IMG/VR virus record: IMGVR_UViG_3300043425_000453
Location: 1 to 34,073 of that record
DNA: 34,073 bases
Reading direction: 5' to 3' (one strand)
Origin: a virus
Shown here: positions 23,819 through 30,546 of the stretch, piece by piece
Numbering within the stretch: the first letter of the stretch is position 1
How the letters are laid out: every line of letters begins with the position of its first letter
The notes under the pieces: generated by a model
The model's input: the letters and a program-made list of their open reading frames with translations, nothing else
The model's database searches: none
Told to the model about the DNA's origin: nothing
Translations under genes and position numbers: made by a program

Positions 23819-24371
23819 AGTGCGATCTGGCCGTGTGAGGGTGGTATAGCAATCCTGACGGACGCCGCCGGGGGACACCCCCCCACCCCCCCCCCTCGAT
23901 CTCTCACCACTAAGCCTCACACCGCCCACATGCTCACCGCTGGCCCACTCACCGCTGAGGCTGTGCTTCACTCGGTCACAATGACCGAACGCACTGTCCG
24001 GAAATCGGTCACTCTAGTGAGACGCGCGCGGTGGGGTGTGTCGTTATGACACAGGTGGAGCCTCTGCCTAACCTATGCCTAGCCTCCGTGGTGCTGCCTG
24101 CTCGCCACATATGGCCCCGTGTCCACAGTGCCCGAAAGCCGATCACTCAGCGCCCGAAAAGCGGACATAGCCCTACAACCGCGTAATTGCCCCGCTGAGC
24201 CACTTACCCCTACTTTCGCTACAGGTGTATGGATTCCCTGCCGATCGTGTCACTGGCGCGATTTTTGGGTTGTCTTCGGGAACATCGCCAAGTGCCGAAA
24301 TGGAGGGCGGTTAGCTCACCGACGGCTACATATAGATGTGGGAGTCGATCGAAACATGAAGAACAATTAAC
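23819..24371. other. Divergent control region without genes
   Basis: No supported coding frame is seen. The region holds a GGGGG run (23870-23874) followed by C7 and C10 runs (23878-23895); a 7-base inverted repeat TCGGTCA/TGACCGA (23972-23988) with a third half-site TCGGTCA at 24005-24011; CTCACCGCTG repeated near 23932 and 23949; TCACTCTAGTGA (24010-24021); and TGTGTC/GACACA around 5 bases (24037-24053). The TCGGTCA cluster looks like an operator set. A role as replication origin or integration site is possible but not shown. Confidence 0.5.
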
Positions 24372-24411
24372 TTGTGTAGTTTCGTGATGGGGTGTACTAT
24401 GTACTTGTCAA
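24372..24411 (+). promoter_or_regulatory. Promoter and overlapping operator for the first plus-strand operon
   Basis: TTGTGT (24372-24377) and TACTAT (24395-24400) are 17 bases apart. The sequence GTACTTGTCAA (24401-24411), the reverse complement of the motif before terS, sits where transcription would start, 38 bases before the first ATG. A protein bound there would block or control the promoter. Confidence 0.45.
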
Positions 24412-24448
24412 CCGCAGCACGTTTCCCACTAGTCCAGAGAGGCCCGCC

Positions 24449-24676
24449 ATGATGCGCTACAAGGTCACTGTTACCGTCCAGTATCCGGCATGGGATGAAC
24501 GTGATGGTATCGTGTTTTACGTGGAGGCGAGCAGCAAAGCGGCGGCGATTAAGGCCGCTCGCCGGGAGAATGAAATTGGCGGACAGATTCACCGGGAACA
24601 TGGCCGCGCAACGTGGCGAGCGGTAGAAGATGGCTCAGTGGAATACTTCGCCCCACTTGACCTTACGTGGTACTAA
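24449..24676 (+). CDS. Small protein of the first plus-strand operon
   Basis: The protein has 75 residues. The start is taken at the first of two adjacent ATGs, because the leader CCAGAGAGGCCCGCC before it matches the leaders of the next genes. The fold is probably beta-alpha-beta: YKVTVTVQYP, then VFYVEASSKAAAIKAARREN. The FYVEA + Ala-rich helix pattern recurs in the 80-residue protein at 25096, so the two may be distant paralogues. Function unknown. First gene after the control region, so it should be an early protein. Confidence 0.8.
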   Translation: MMRYKVTVTVQYPAWDERDGIVFYVEASSKAAAIKAARRENEIGGQIHREHGRATWRAVEDGSVEYFAPLDLTWY

Positions 24677-24686
24677 ACAGACCCAC

Positions 24687-24712
24687 GGGGGCCGGTACTC
24701 TGCCGGTCCCCC
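24687..24712 (+). terminator. GC-rich hairpin between the first two plus-strand genes
   Basis: GGGGG and CCGG (24687-24695) pair with CCGG and CCCCC (24703-24712) with a one-base bulge and a 7-base loop. No T run follows, so it may be a partial terminator or a shield for the upstream message. Confidence 0.5.
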
Positions 24713-24737
24713 CACCCCCTCAGAGGAACCCCGCCAA

Positions 24738-25031
24738 ATGTCCAAGCGCATCACGAAGTCCGACCTTACCGCCCTTGTGAGCTATCTGAACACTATCACG
24801 AACAACCCCGCCGACCCGTATACGAAAGGGGACGATGGAACGTATCGGGCCAACCTCGGGAATTATCACCTTTCGGGAGCCTACGGGGGACACGCCTTGC
24901 ACCAGATGGCGAACGACGGGGGTGGCATTCGGGACGTGCTACACTCGGGCCATGTCCCGGCTCGGGATCTCTACGACCGGATCCACGCCTACATTCGCGG
25001 CATAGAATACGCGGAAACTGCCCGCCGCTAA
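24738..25031 (+). CDS. Early phage protein of a common uncharacterised family
   Basis: The protein has 97 residues, starting at an ATG with CAGAGGAACCCCGCC just before it. The pattern KSDLTALVSYLNTITNNP, PYTK, NLGNYHLSGAYGGHALHQM, GHVPARDLYDRIHAYIRG is one I recognise from many unrelated phages, always as a small protein of unknown role. The fold is likely alpha plus a short beta core. It lies in the operon with other short early proteins. Confidence 0.8.
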   Translation: MSKRITKSDLTALVSYLNTITNNPADPYTKGDDGTYRANLGNYHLSGAYGGHALHQMANDGGGIRDVLHSGHVPARDLYDRIHAYIRGIEYAETARR

Positions 25032-25064
25032 CCGCCCACACGGGTGCCAGTATCCCCGCTGGCC

Positions 25065-25362
25065 CCTTCCCCCCTACCGAACCAGAGATCATCCCATGCG
25101 CTTGCACATTTCGACCGACGACGCCCGCACGTTCTACGTTGCCACGGACCTTACCCGCGCCCTTACGAACGGGTTGATCGGCAACACGTACCTCGTGCGA
25201 TTCCACGAACGGCCCATGTACACGTTCTACGTGGAAGCTGAAACCGTTGATGAAGCCCATGCACGGGCCGTGGCGGTTATTCGTGACGGGAAGCCGAGTC
25301 GGCTACGGCAGACGGGCGCCACCATCATCCCGCAGTAATCCTTCCCCCCTACCGAACCAGAG
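25065..25362 (+). repeat. Identical 23-base leaders in front of two genes
   Basis: The 23 bases at 25065-25087 and 25340-25362 are identical and contain CTACCGAACCAGAG. They lie 8-11 bases before the starts at 25096 and 25374. Shorter versions (CAGAGGAAC-like plus CCGCC) precede the genes at 24449, 24738 and 26850. Confidence 0.8.
25096..25338 (+). CDS. Small early protein, FYVEA type
   Basis: The protein has 80 residues with ATG at 25096 after the repeated leader. It begins with MRLHISTDDARTFYVATDLT and has RFHERPMYTFYVEAETVDEA and an Ala-rich helix, then a basic C-terminus (DGKPSRLRQTGATIIPQ). Part of it resembles the first gene of the operon (FYVEA plus helix). No function known. Confidence 0.75.
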   Translation: MRLHISTDDARTFYVATDLTRALTNGLIGNTYLVRFHERPMYTFYVEAETVDEAHARAVAVIRDGKPSRLRQTGATIIPQ

Positions 25363-25373
25363 GAACCCGCCTA

Positions 25374-25640
25374 ATGCAGATCCATTCCGTTTCAGACTTT
25401 CGTCGTGCCGTTCGTATTGGTCCGTATGCTTGGCCCGGCGGTTATGCCGTTCTGTTTCTGACAGATGACGGTGGACAAATCTGTCACAAGTGCGCCGAGA
25501 AAGAACGTCGACTAATTGCCGATAGCATCGGCAGCAAGTCGAATGACGGGTGGAGGGTTGTAGGCGCTTTTACGCTTGCCGATTGTGACGGTGGAGAATT
25601 TTGCGACAATTGTAGCGCATATTTCCCAAACGAGGAATAA
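25374..25640 (+). CDS. Small zinc ribbon protein
   Basis: The protein has 88 residues from the ATG after the repeated leader. It has two CxxC pairs: ICHKC (about residues 36-40) and FCDNC (about 76-80). The pattern PGGYAVLFLTDDGGQICHKC, then an ERRLI helix, DGWRVVG and the second pair, is common to a small phage protein type with zinc-binding ends and an open role. It is more AT-rich than its neighbours. Possibly a nucleic-acid or host-polymerase binder. Confidence 0.8.
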   Translation: MQIHSVSDFRRAVRIGPYAWPGGYAVLFLTDDGGQICHKCAEKERRLIADSIGSKSNDGWRVVGAFTLADCDGGEFCDNCSAYFPNEE

Positions 25641-25643
25641 TAC

Positions 25644-25781
25644 GTGATCGCCCTCTTAAACGACCCCATAATCCGCGCTGAACTCGTCAGCGCGTTCGGC
25701 ACCACGCTGTTCGCGGTGCTCGGCTTGTCGCTGGCCTACGCGCTCGTGTCACTGGTCCGCCATTGCCGTAAGCGCCCCTAA
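25644..25781 (+). CDS. Small single-pass membrane protein
   Basis: The gene encodes 45 residues from a GTG at 25644; GAGGA lies 7 bases before it. Residues about 15-36 (VSAFGTTLFAVLGLSLAYALVSLV) are a clear membrane helix, and the C-terminus RHCRKRP is basic and should stay in the cytoplasm. It follows the zinc ribbon gene by 3 bases and is the last gene of the operon before the terminator. A holin-like role is possible but the position among early genes argues against it. Confidence 0.7.
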   Translation: MIALLNDPIIRAELVSAFGTTLFAVLGLSLAYALVSLVRHCRKRP

Positions 25782-25816
25782 TCGCCCGCCTGTCGCCCGT
25801 GCTCGCGTTCGCCTCA

Positions 25817-25841
25817 CCCCTACCCTATCCGGTAGGGGTTT
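25817..25841 (+). terminator. Rho-independent terminator of the first plus-strand operon
   Basis: CCCCTACC (25817-25824) and GGTAGGGG (25831-25838) form a perfect 8-base-pair stem around CTATCC, followed by TTTCGCGGTTCT. It lies 35 bases after the last gene and just before the end of the convergent HNH gene. Confidence 0.75.
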
Positions 25842-25855
25842 CGCGGTTCTAGGGC

Positions 25856-26404
25856 CTATTCTTGCGGCGTCGGCTGCTCTGGCGTCACTTTCGGGCGGCG
25901 ACGAATCCGGGGCGCATCACTGGCCGGTACGGCAAGATCCCCGGCGGCGAGTGCGGCCGCTTTCTGGCGATAGGCTTTCGCCTGTTCCCGATAGTCACGC
26001 GCCATCATGATGGCCCGTGTTTCGTCATCCATTGGGATATTGGGAGTGCGTTTCATCGTGTGAACTACGCCGTGACACGAGCGACAGAGGACCCGCAAGT
26101 CCTCCACTTGCTCCGCACCGACGCGCATATAATCGACGTGGTGCACCTGCGGGCGGTCGGTCGGCTGCTCGCACATGGCGCAACAACCATTCGCGCGGCG
26201 GAGTGCCCCATCGCGCCGTTGCTTCCACGCATTGGAAAGCAGATAGCGCTTATATCGCGCGCGCCATCCTTCGATCCCTTGACTCCACCCATCGCGGAGG
26301 TAGCGCTTCCACCCATCCGGCGGCGCTTTCTTGTGAAACAGAAACGTGGATTCCCACCGCTGGAGATCGCGCTTGCGCTGCTTCGCCTTAGAGACGGTTC
26401 GCAT
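25856..26404 (-). CDS. HNH endonuclease, convergent to the early operon
   Basis: The protein has 182 residues with a zinc-type HNH core: C75 and C78 (CCAMCEQ), HHVDY at 88-92, then LRVLCRSCHGVVH with C107, C110 and H111. The N-terminal 60 residues are basic and Trp-rich (RWESTFLFHKKAPPDGWKRYL), the C-terminus is basic and Pro-rich. GC content is like that of the phage, unlike the other two endonucleases, so it may be long resident. It may take part in DNA end cutting or act as a homing nuclease. The start is uncertain: the ATG at 26404 has no strong Shine-Dalgarno. Confidence 0.88.
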   Translation of the reverse strand: MRTVSKAKQRKRDLQRWESTFLFHKKAPPDGWKRYLRDGWSQGIEGWRARYKRYLLSNAWKQRRDGALRRANGCCAMCEQPTDRPQVHHVDYMRVGAEQVEDLRVLCRSCHGVVHTMKRTPNIPMDDETRAIMMARDYREQAKAYRQKAAALAAGDLAVPASDAPRIRRRPKVTPEQPTPQE

Positions 26405-26769
26405 AGATATGACTCGCCCTTTTTCTCCGGCGGTAGTACCCGCCCGAGAATGCCGACTGCTAAACCCTCTGGCACACTTGTTTCGATAGGGACGGTGCTT
26501 ACCCGCTTGTCATCGCGGAGCTGCTCCGGCACAATGCCGTCCGAATCCGGGCCGTGGATCACCCGCCCAACACGTTACCGGGACCGCCGACCACGAGAGA
26601 CAGGGGCGCGTCAGCTCGTGGATTTATTTACCGTGGTAACGATTCATCCCGTTGTTTACTCGGGCAGAGGGGATGCACGAGCGGGAAACGGTGTCAGAAT
26701 CCCGCTCCTATTGTACGTGCCCGCGCCCGTTCGCGCAACTTTCGTCAAGAACTATTTTCGATTGCCCTA
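26405..26769. other. Gap with no sure gene; a minus-strand frame and inverted repeats
   Basis: Read on the minus strand from a GTG at 26562, one frame gives a plausible peptide (MIHGPDSDGIVPEQLRD, then VPEGLAVGILGRVLPPEKKGESY) that runs into the HNH gene in another frame. It may be a small gene broken by a frameshift, or chance. The gap also holds CCACGAG/CTCGTGG (26591-26597 and 26615-26621) and TTACCGTGGTAA (26628-26639). Confidence 0.4.
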
Positions 26770-26798
26770 TTGACAAGGCATACGGCAATCCATACTTT
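26770..26798 (+). promoter_or_regulatory. Candidate promoter of the long plus-strand operon
   Basis: TTGACA (26770-26775) is followed after 17 bases by TACTTT (26793-26798), a weak -10. The 13 bases CCTATTGACAAGG are shared with the much better promoter at 31960. Transcription would begin about 45 bases before the GTG at 26850. Confidence 0.45.
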
Positions 26799-26849
26799 CG
26801 TATCACGTTCCCGCGCCACTTCCCTGATAAACCCCGAGGATTCCCGCCA

Positions 26850-27056
26850 GTGTCCAGAACCGCCGCCGACTGCATCATCTGCGCAATCGAACCCGCCACC
26901 GATCACTTCGGATGGTGCGACGAGTGCGCCCGCCTGTATGACCAGCCGGACGACCAACTTGTTGACCGCCCTGACGACCCGGAAGACCGGCTGTTGGTGG
27001 ATCAACTCCTGACGCACCTGTTCAACGCCACGCACACGGGGAGGGTGTGGGTATGA
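26850..27056 (+). CDS. Small zinc ribbon protein, acidic
   Basis: The protein has 68 residues from a GTG at 26850. The frame is open further left, but the leader GAGGATTCCCGCC matches those of the first early operon and a candidate promoter lies inside the longer frame, so the short form is preferred. CIICA and CDECA give two CxxC pairs near the start, about 16 residues apart; the rest is Asp/Leu-rich and helical. Function unknown. Its stop overlaps the next ATG. Confidence 0.7.
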   Translation: MSRTAADCIICAIEPATDHFGWCDECARLYDQPDDQLVDRPDDPEDRLLVDQLLTHLFNATHTGRVWV

Positions 27057-27232
27057 GCATGAACTATGACTACGACGCCGAAGCGGCATATGATCGGTGG
27101 CTGGATTGGAAGTTGGCCCAAAAGCGTCACGCGACCGCCACCGGCGAGTGGCTACACCTCGGGGAGGATGACCCGCCAGAGGATGACGAACCGACCGACG
27201 AACCCGAACCCGACGAGGAGGCCGACGCATGA
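27053..27232 (+). CDS. Small acidic protein
   Basis: The protein has 59 residues, ATG overlapping the previous stop (ATGA). The N-terminal half is aromatic and helical (MNYDYDAEAAYDRWLDWKLA); the last 20 residues are almost all Asp, Glu, Pro and Thr. Such tails can mimic DNA or bind basic proteins, but the role is not known. Confidence 0.7.
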   Translation: MSMNYDYDAEAAYDRWLDWKLAQKRHATATGEWLHLGEDDPPEDDEPTDEPEPDEEADA

Positions 27233-27501
27233 GCCGGACGATACGCACCACCGTGATTCACGGCCCTACGGGACAGATCGCCGTGGTGAGTTCCGTGCGG
27301 GATTCCCGCCTGTTGCCGGTGCGCCACACGGTCGGCCGGGTGCTCACCCGCGCCTGTCTGCCGGTGGCCGTCTTTCTCGACCACCCGCGCCCGACGGATG
27401 TGGCGATTGGGTCGGCAGCCGCCTTTAAGGGCACGTTTGCCGATGCGGTGGCCTTCGCGGAGGCAATGGTGGCCGATCCGGAGGCCGCGTGTCCCCGCTA
27501 G
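27229..27501 (+). CDS. Small hypothetical protein
   Basis: The protein has 90 residues, ATG overlapping the previous TGA, with GAGGAGG 8 bases upstream. It is basic in the first half (VRDSRLLPVRHTVGRVLTRA) and ends with an Ala-rich helix (AFADAVAFAEAMVADPEAA-like). No family recognised. Confidence 0.7.
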   Translation: MSRTIRTTVIHGPTGQIAVVSSVRDSRLLPVRHTVGRVLTRACLPVAVFLDHPRPTDVAIGSAAAFKGTFADAVAFAEAMVADPEAACPR

Positions 27502-27845
27502 CGTGGGGGATCGTGCTCCTCGGGGGCGCGTGGGGGATCGTGTGGGCGTGGGTGGCGTTTCGTGCCCCTGAGCCTCCGCCAGCGCCTTCCACGCTCCCCG
27601 CGCCGGACTACCCGGACGACCCGTGGGCCGTGTGGGAACTCTGGGGGGATGCGCCCGACGTGCCCGACGCGGCCGGGATACAGCAGCGCATGGACGACAT
27701 CGAACGCATCGCCGACCGGGACGGGTTGCAGTGTGGCGTGTGCCACAACCCCGCGCCGTACCTGTATTACATCCCTCTGCACGACGACGGCACCCTGTGC
27801 TGTGCTGTCTGTGCCCAACTCTTAGACGCGGGAGCCCTCGAATGA
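27489..27845 (+). CDS. Membrane-anchored zinc ribbon protein
   Basis: The protein has 118 residues from a GTG at 27489 with GGAGG 5 bases before. Residues 4-24 (LAWGIVLLGGAWGIVWAWVAF) form a membrane helix. A Pro-rich linker follows, then a Trp-rich acidic stretch and a zinc ribbon with CGVCHNPAP and CCAVCAQLL (about residues 82-110). It overlaps both neighbours. A membrane-bound zinc ribbon is unusual in such gene clusters; function unknown. Confidence 0.75.
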   Translation: MSPLAWGIVLLGGAWGIVWAWVAFRAPEPPPAPSTLPAPDYPDDPWAVWELWGDAPDVPDAAGIQQRMDDIERIADRDGLQCGVCHNPAPYLYYIPLHDDGTLCCAVCAQLLDAGALE

Positions 27846-28231
27846 ACACGCTTGCCTCAGCCATCCTGTCGGCGTTGCAGGACACGCGAGACGCGGGATA
27901 CACCATCGAAGAACGCGCCGAGGCCATCGTTGTTGCTGTTCGCAGGCATCGCCGGACCAGTGAGCCGAACGCCATCGCATTGCTGCGAGAAGGGGTGTTC
28001 GTGCCGAACGCAGTTGACTGCGACCACATCCTCGCCGCCTACGACGCCATCGTGGCCGAGCGGGACGAGGCAATCGCTGCTGTCCGCGAAGCGTATCGGG
28101 AAGGTTGGGTGACGGCGGCTGAACGCGGCGACTTGGACGAGTACGGCGAATACACGCACCACCAGACGCTTGAGCCAGAGGACTTCCTGCACTCTAGAAC
28201 GGCGGATGTTATCAGGAGGGTTATGCCGTGA
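27842..28231 (+). CDS. Helical hypothetical protein
   Basis: The protein has 129 residues, ATG overlapping the previous TGA. It is helical and charged with TIEERAEAIVVAVRRHRRTS and AAYDAIVAERDEAIAAVREA, the latter a likely coiled coil. No family recognised. Confidence 0.75.
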   Translation: MNTLASAILSALQDTRDAGYTIEERAEAIVVAVRRHRRTSEPNAIALLREGVFVPNAVDCDHILAAYDAIVAERDEAIAAVREAYREGWVTAAERGDLDEYGEYTHHQTLEPEDFLHSRTADVIRRVMP

Positions 28232-28542
28232 GAGATCAGCAACAGAACCGATCGGCTGTGCTTCTGGAGTTTGGGTTTCTCTGGGATAAAATGGCCGACG
28301 AGATCGTGCGTCTGCGCGAAGCCCTCGCCAACTATCCGGAAATGCCGGAGCGTTCGACGCACGTGACGGACAAGGTGGTGGAGGCGGCGGATTACTTCTG
28401 CTCGTACCAAGGCACGGCAAGCGAAGGCGAGAAGTATGCCGCGCTCAATGCGGCGCTTGACGACTACCGCGCCGCCGTCGCCGCCGAGACGTGTGAGCGC
28501 AGCTCACCGATCACCGCAGGTGATACGCAGGGGGACAAGTGA
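28228..28542 (+). CDS. Helical hypothetical protein with duplicated C-terminal end
   Basis: The protein has 104 residues from a GTG at 28228 preceded by AGGAGGG. The body is helical. The last 20 residues, AAETCERSSPITAGDTQGDK, recur inside the protein at 28965 (AAETCARSAPITAGDTQGER), encoded by DNA that is 55 of 58 bases equal (28478-28535 and 29551-29608). The shared segment looks copied between genes. Confidence 0.75.
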   Translation: MRDQQQNRSAVLLEFGFLWDKMADEIVRLREALANYPEMPERSTHVTDKVVEAADYFCSYQGTASEGEKYAALNAALDDYRAAVAAETCERSSPITAGDTQGDK

Positions 28543-28685
28543 GCAACGCGAAATTCTGCTTCGTTCTGTCGGCGATCTTCTTTGCGCCGTCAATGAGTGA
28601 CGTACTGCGCTCGATCTTCGCCATCGGATTCACGGTGGCGGCGCTGGTGAATTGGTGGGACGAAGCAAAGCGAGGTGTCTCATGA
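28539..28685 (+). CDS. Small membrane protein
   Basis: The gene encodes 48 residues from a GTG overlapping the previous TGA (GTGA), with GGGGGA just before. Two hydrophobic stretches, FCFVLSAIFFAPSM and VLRSIFAIGFTVAALVNWW, suggest one or two membrane passes, followed by a charged end DEAKRGVS. The next gene overlaps its stop. Role unknown. Confidence 0.65.
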   Translation: MSNAKFCFVLSAIFFAPSMSDVLRSIFAIGFTVAALVNWWDEAKRGVS

Positions 28686-28972
28686 GCCACACGCACGACT
28701 GGTGGACCCGTGTATCAAACGGAGAGCCGCTCACCGATCTCGACATGCTGGAGTGGGTCCGCGCAGAGATCGAACAGATGCCTGATGGCGGGCTGCGTCG
28801 CTGGTGCCGCGAGATGGGCGGGATTTCTTCCGGGCAGGTGTCGCTCTGGCTGAACGGAAAGACGCTGAGCTGTCCACCCGCCGTGTACGAGGCGTTGGGG
28901 TTGGAGCGCCGGGTTTTGTACGTGCCATCTTCTGCCGCCACCATAGCGCCAAAGGGAGAGAACGATGCGTAA
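28682..28972 (+). CDS. Cro/XRE-like HTH regulator
   Basis: The protein has 96 residues from the ATG at 28682 that overlaps the previous stop; GAGG lies 8 bases upstream. Residues about 43-75 have the helix-turn-helix arrangement of Cro-type regulators: GGLRRWCREMGGISSGQVSLWL then NGKTLSCPPAVYEALGL. It may bind the operator repeats in the control region, but this is inference. Confidence 0.7.
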   Translation: MSHTHDWWTRVSNGEPLTDLDMLEWVRAEIEQMPDGGLRRWCREMGGISSGQVSLWLNGKTLSCPPAVYEALGLERRVLYVPSSAATIAPKGENDA

Positions 28973-29756
28973 CGCTTTGTTTAGTGGACGCGGAAAGATT
29001 CCCGACCAAGCAAGTCTGCTCGACACTATGACGTTCGCATCCGGCGCAAACGAACCTGAGAGCGGCCAGATGTGCGTGATGGAAGCCGCCGCGTATATCG
29101 CCGGTGAGCCGTGGGGCGATCACCCGCAGTGTGTGTCGCCGGTGATCGCCGCATTCCTCCGGTCGTGGAATGACGCGCTCCCAGACGAGACGCGCACCGC
29201 GCTGCTTCGTCCGCTGCTGCCACTCGTGATCGGGACACGCACGACCGACGCCGACGAGGAGACACGCGCTTGGATGGCTACGGACTGGCTGGTGCGTGTG
29301 CATACCCCTGCTTGGCTGCGACTTGCTGGGCTTACGGATCACGCGCAGGCGCTGGAGTCATTAGCGCGGATTGCTGACGCAACGGTGGCAGGAAATGCGC
29401 AACGAACGATTGATGCCGCACGGGATGCCGCAGGGTATGCCGCACGGGCTGCCGCACGGGATGCCGCAGGGGATGCCATCGCGCCAACGGTCACCATGTT
29501 ACAGGCGGCGGCGTGTGACTTGGTGCGCGAGATGTGCGCGGTGGGGCGCGTCGCCGCCGAGACGTGTGCGCGGAGCGCACCGATCACCGCAGGTGATACG
29601 CAGGGGGAGAGGGATGAACACGCTGCGCTGAGTGCTTCCGCCGATGCGGACACGGAGAGCATGGGCGCGTTCATGCGTGAGATGTTCGGCAAGTACCCCA
29701 ACGCAACCCGCGTAGACGCCACCCCAACCCCTCACGCGGGCGGGACGGATGCCTAA
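28965..29756 (+). CDS. Phage protein of a widespread uncharacterised family
   Basis: The protein has 263 residues with GGGAGAG 5 bases before the ATG. The pattern SGQMCVMEAAAYIAGEPWGD, HPQCVSPVIAAFLRSWNDAL, PLLPLVIGTRTT and ATDWLVRVHTPAWL is one I recall in phages and actinobacterial genomes, without known function. After it comes a low-complexity Ala/Arg/Asp part made by a 12-base tandem repeat (29412-29477), and then the segment duplicated from the gene at 28228. The C-terminal tail is polar and disordered. Confidence 0.8.
   Translation: MRNALFSGRGKIPDQASLLDTMTFASGANEPESGQMCVMEAAAYIAGEPWGDHPQCVSPVIAAFLRSWNDALPDETRTALLRPLLPLVIGTRTTDADEETRAWMATDWLVRVHTPAWLRLAGLTDHAQALESLARIADATVAGNAQRTIDAARDAAGYAARAAARDAAGDAIAPTVTMLQAAACDLVREMCAVGRVAAETCARSAPITAGDTQGERDEHAALSASADADTESMGAFMREMFGKYPNATRVDATPTPHAGGTDA
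29412..29477 (+). repeat. 12-base tandem repeat inside a coding region
   Basis: Five and a half copies of GATGCCGCACGG or GATGCCGCAGGG lie head to tail with few changes. In frame they encode DAAR/DAAG units, so the repeat can grow or shrink by 4 residues without breaking the frame. Confidence 0.9.
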
Positions 29757-29928
29757 CCCCGGCAGCGACGACGCCGTGGCGCAGGGCTGCACCTGCCCCG
29801 TGATGGACAACGGGCGCGGGCGTGGCGGGTACGATTTGGGCACCGGACCCCTGTACTGGATCGCGTTTGGCTGTCCCGTGCATCACCAACCGGAACCGGT
29901 GCGGGCCATCGACGAGGAGGAGACATGA
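29749..29928 (+). CDS. Small cysteine-containing phage protein, MPNPGS type
   Basis: The protein has 59 residues from the ATG at 29749, overlapping the previous stop. It begins MPNPGSDDAVAQGCTCPVMD, followed by NGRGRGGYD, WIAFGCPVHH, an acidic end and overlap with the next gene. The N-terminal signature with CxC and a later CPxH is one I recognise from many phages; cysteines and His could bind a metal. Role unknown. Confidence 0.8.
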   Translation: MPNPGSDDAVAQGCTCPVMDNGRGRGGYDLGTGPLYWIAFGCPVHHQPEPVRAIDEEET

Positions 29929-30188
29929 TCGGCTACAACGCGCACATCACGGACACTACGACCGGCGAGACTCGCGTGGTGTTTATGGACTTGGAGTGGG
30001 ATGATGGCTCAGACTTTTGGTGGAGCGAAGGCAACTTCGGATGTGACTGCAATCGTGGGAACGAGTACCACAGAGGCGGGGAGAACCCGTGCGGAGATGG
30101 GCGCTACACCGTGCGGTGTGTGAGCATCGACGGAGTGACGTTATACGAAGACGCAAAACAGGAGCAGACCAATGGCATGGATCACTGA
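29925..30188 (+). CDS. Small phage protein, MIGYNAHITDTTTGE type
   Basis: The protein has 87 residues; ATG overlaps the previous TGA and GAGGAG precedes. The pattern MIGYNAHITDTTTGETRVVF, then WDDGSDFWWSEGNFGCDCNR, then CGDGRYTVRCVSIDG, is familiar from phages. It has aromatic residues and a CDC(N)R pair plus a CGDGRY box, suggesting a small metal-binding or beta-sandwich domain. Role unknown. Confidence 0.8.
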   Translation: MIGYNAHITDTTTGETRVVFMDLEWDDGSDFWWSEGNFGCDCNRGNEYHRGGENPCGDGRYTVRCVSIDGVTLYEDAKQEQTNGMDH

Positions 30189-30546
30189 TCCACCGATCAC
30201 CCTGCTGTCCCCGTCGAGCTATCACGTTCCCGGCGCTGGGACATGGGCACGACTGGAGGGCGTCTTGATCTGGCAGGACGACGACGGCACGGCGCATATC
30301 GTGCCCGATCAATACATCTGGAATGGCTCGTCCATCCCGCGCCTGTTGTGGGGCTGGATCGGGCACCCGTTTCGCAACCGCTACCTCCGCAGCAGTGCGC
30401 TCCACGATTGGCAGTGTCGCGAACGGCGAGACCCGTCCAGCGTGGTGCATCGGCGCTTCTATGCGGGGCTGCGAGCGGATGGGGTGTCATGGCTAGAGGC
30501 GCAAGCCAAGTGGCGTGGGCTGCAACTGGGAGGGCCACGCTGGTGA
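30172..30546 (+). CDS. DUF1353-like phage protein
   Basis: The protein has 124 residues. The pattern IVPDQYIWNGSSIPRLLWGW, then a hydrophobic stretch, SSALHDWQCRERRDPSSVVH, RRFYAGLRADGVSWLEAQ and a basic Trp end match the DUF1353 layout (a (F/Y)xx(D/N)xxSxP motif, then a conserved LHD, then helices). Proteins of this domain are found in many phages, often near tail or lysis genes, with no assigned reaction. It overlaps the previous gene by 17 bases. Confidence 0.8.
   Translation: MAWITDPPITLLSPSSYHVPGAGTWARLEGVLIWQDDDGTAHIVPDQYIWNGSSIPRLLWGWIGHPFRNRYLRSSALHDWQCRERRDPSSVVHRRFYAGLRADGVSWLEAQAKWRGLQLGGPRW

Noticed and set aside
24119-24370. 83-residue plus-strand frame in the control region
   Set aside because: No Shine-Dalgarno, no recognisable fold, and it would be followed directly by the promoter region.
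25862-26773. 303-residue plus-strand frame opposite the HNH gene
   Set aside because: Antisense to clear HNH cysteine and histidine motifs and no domain of its own.
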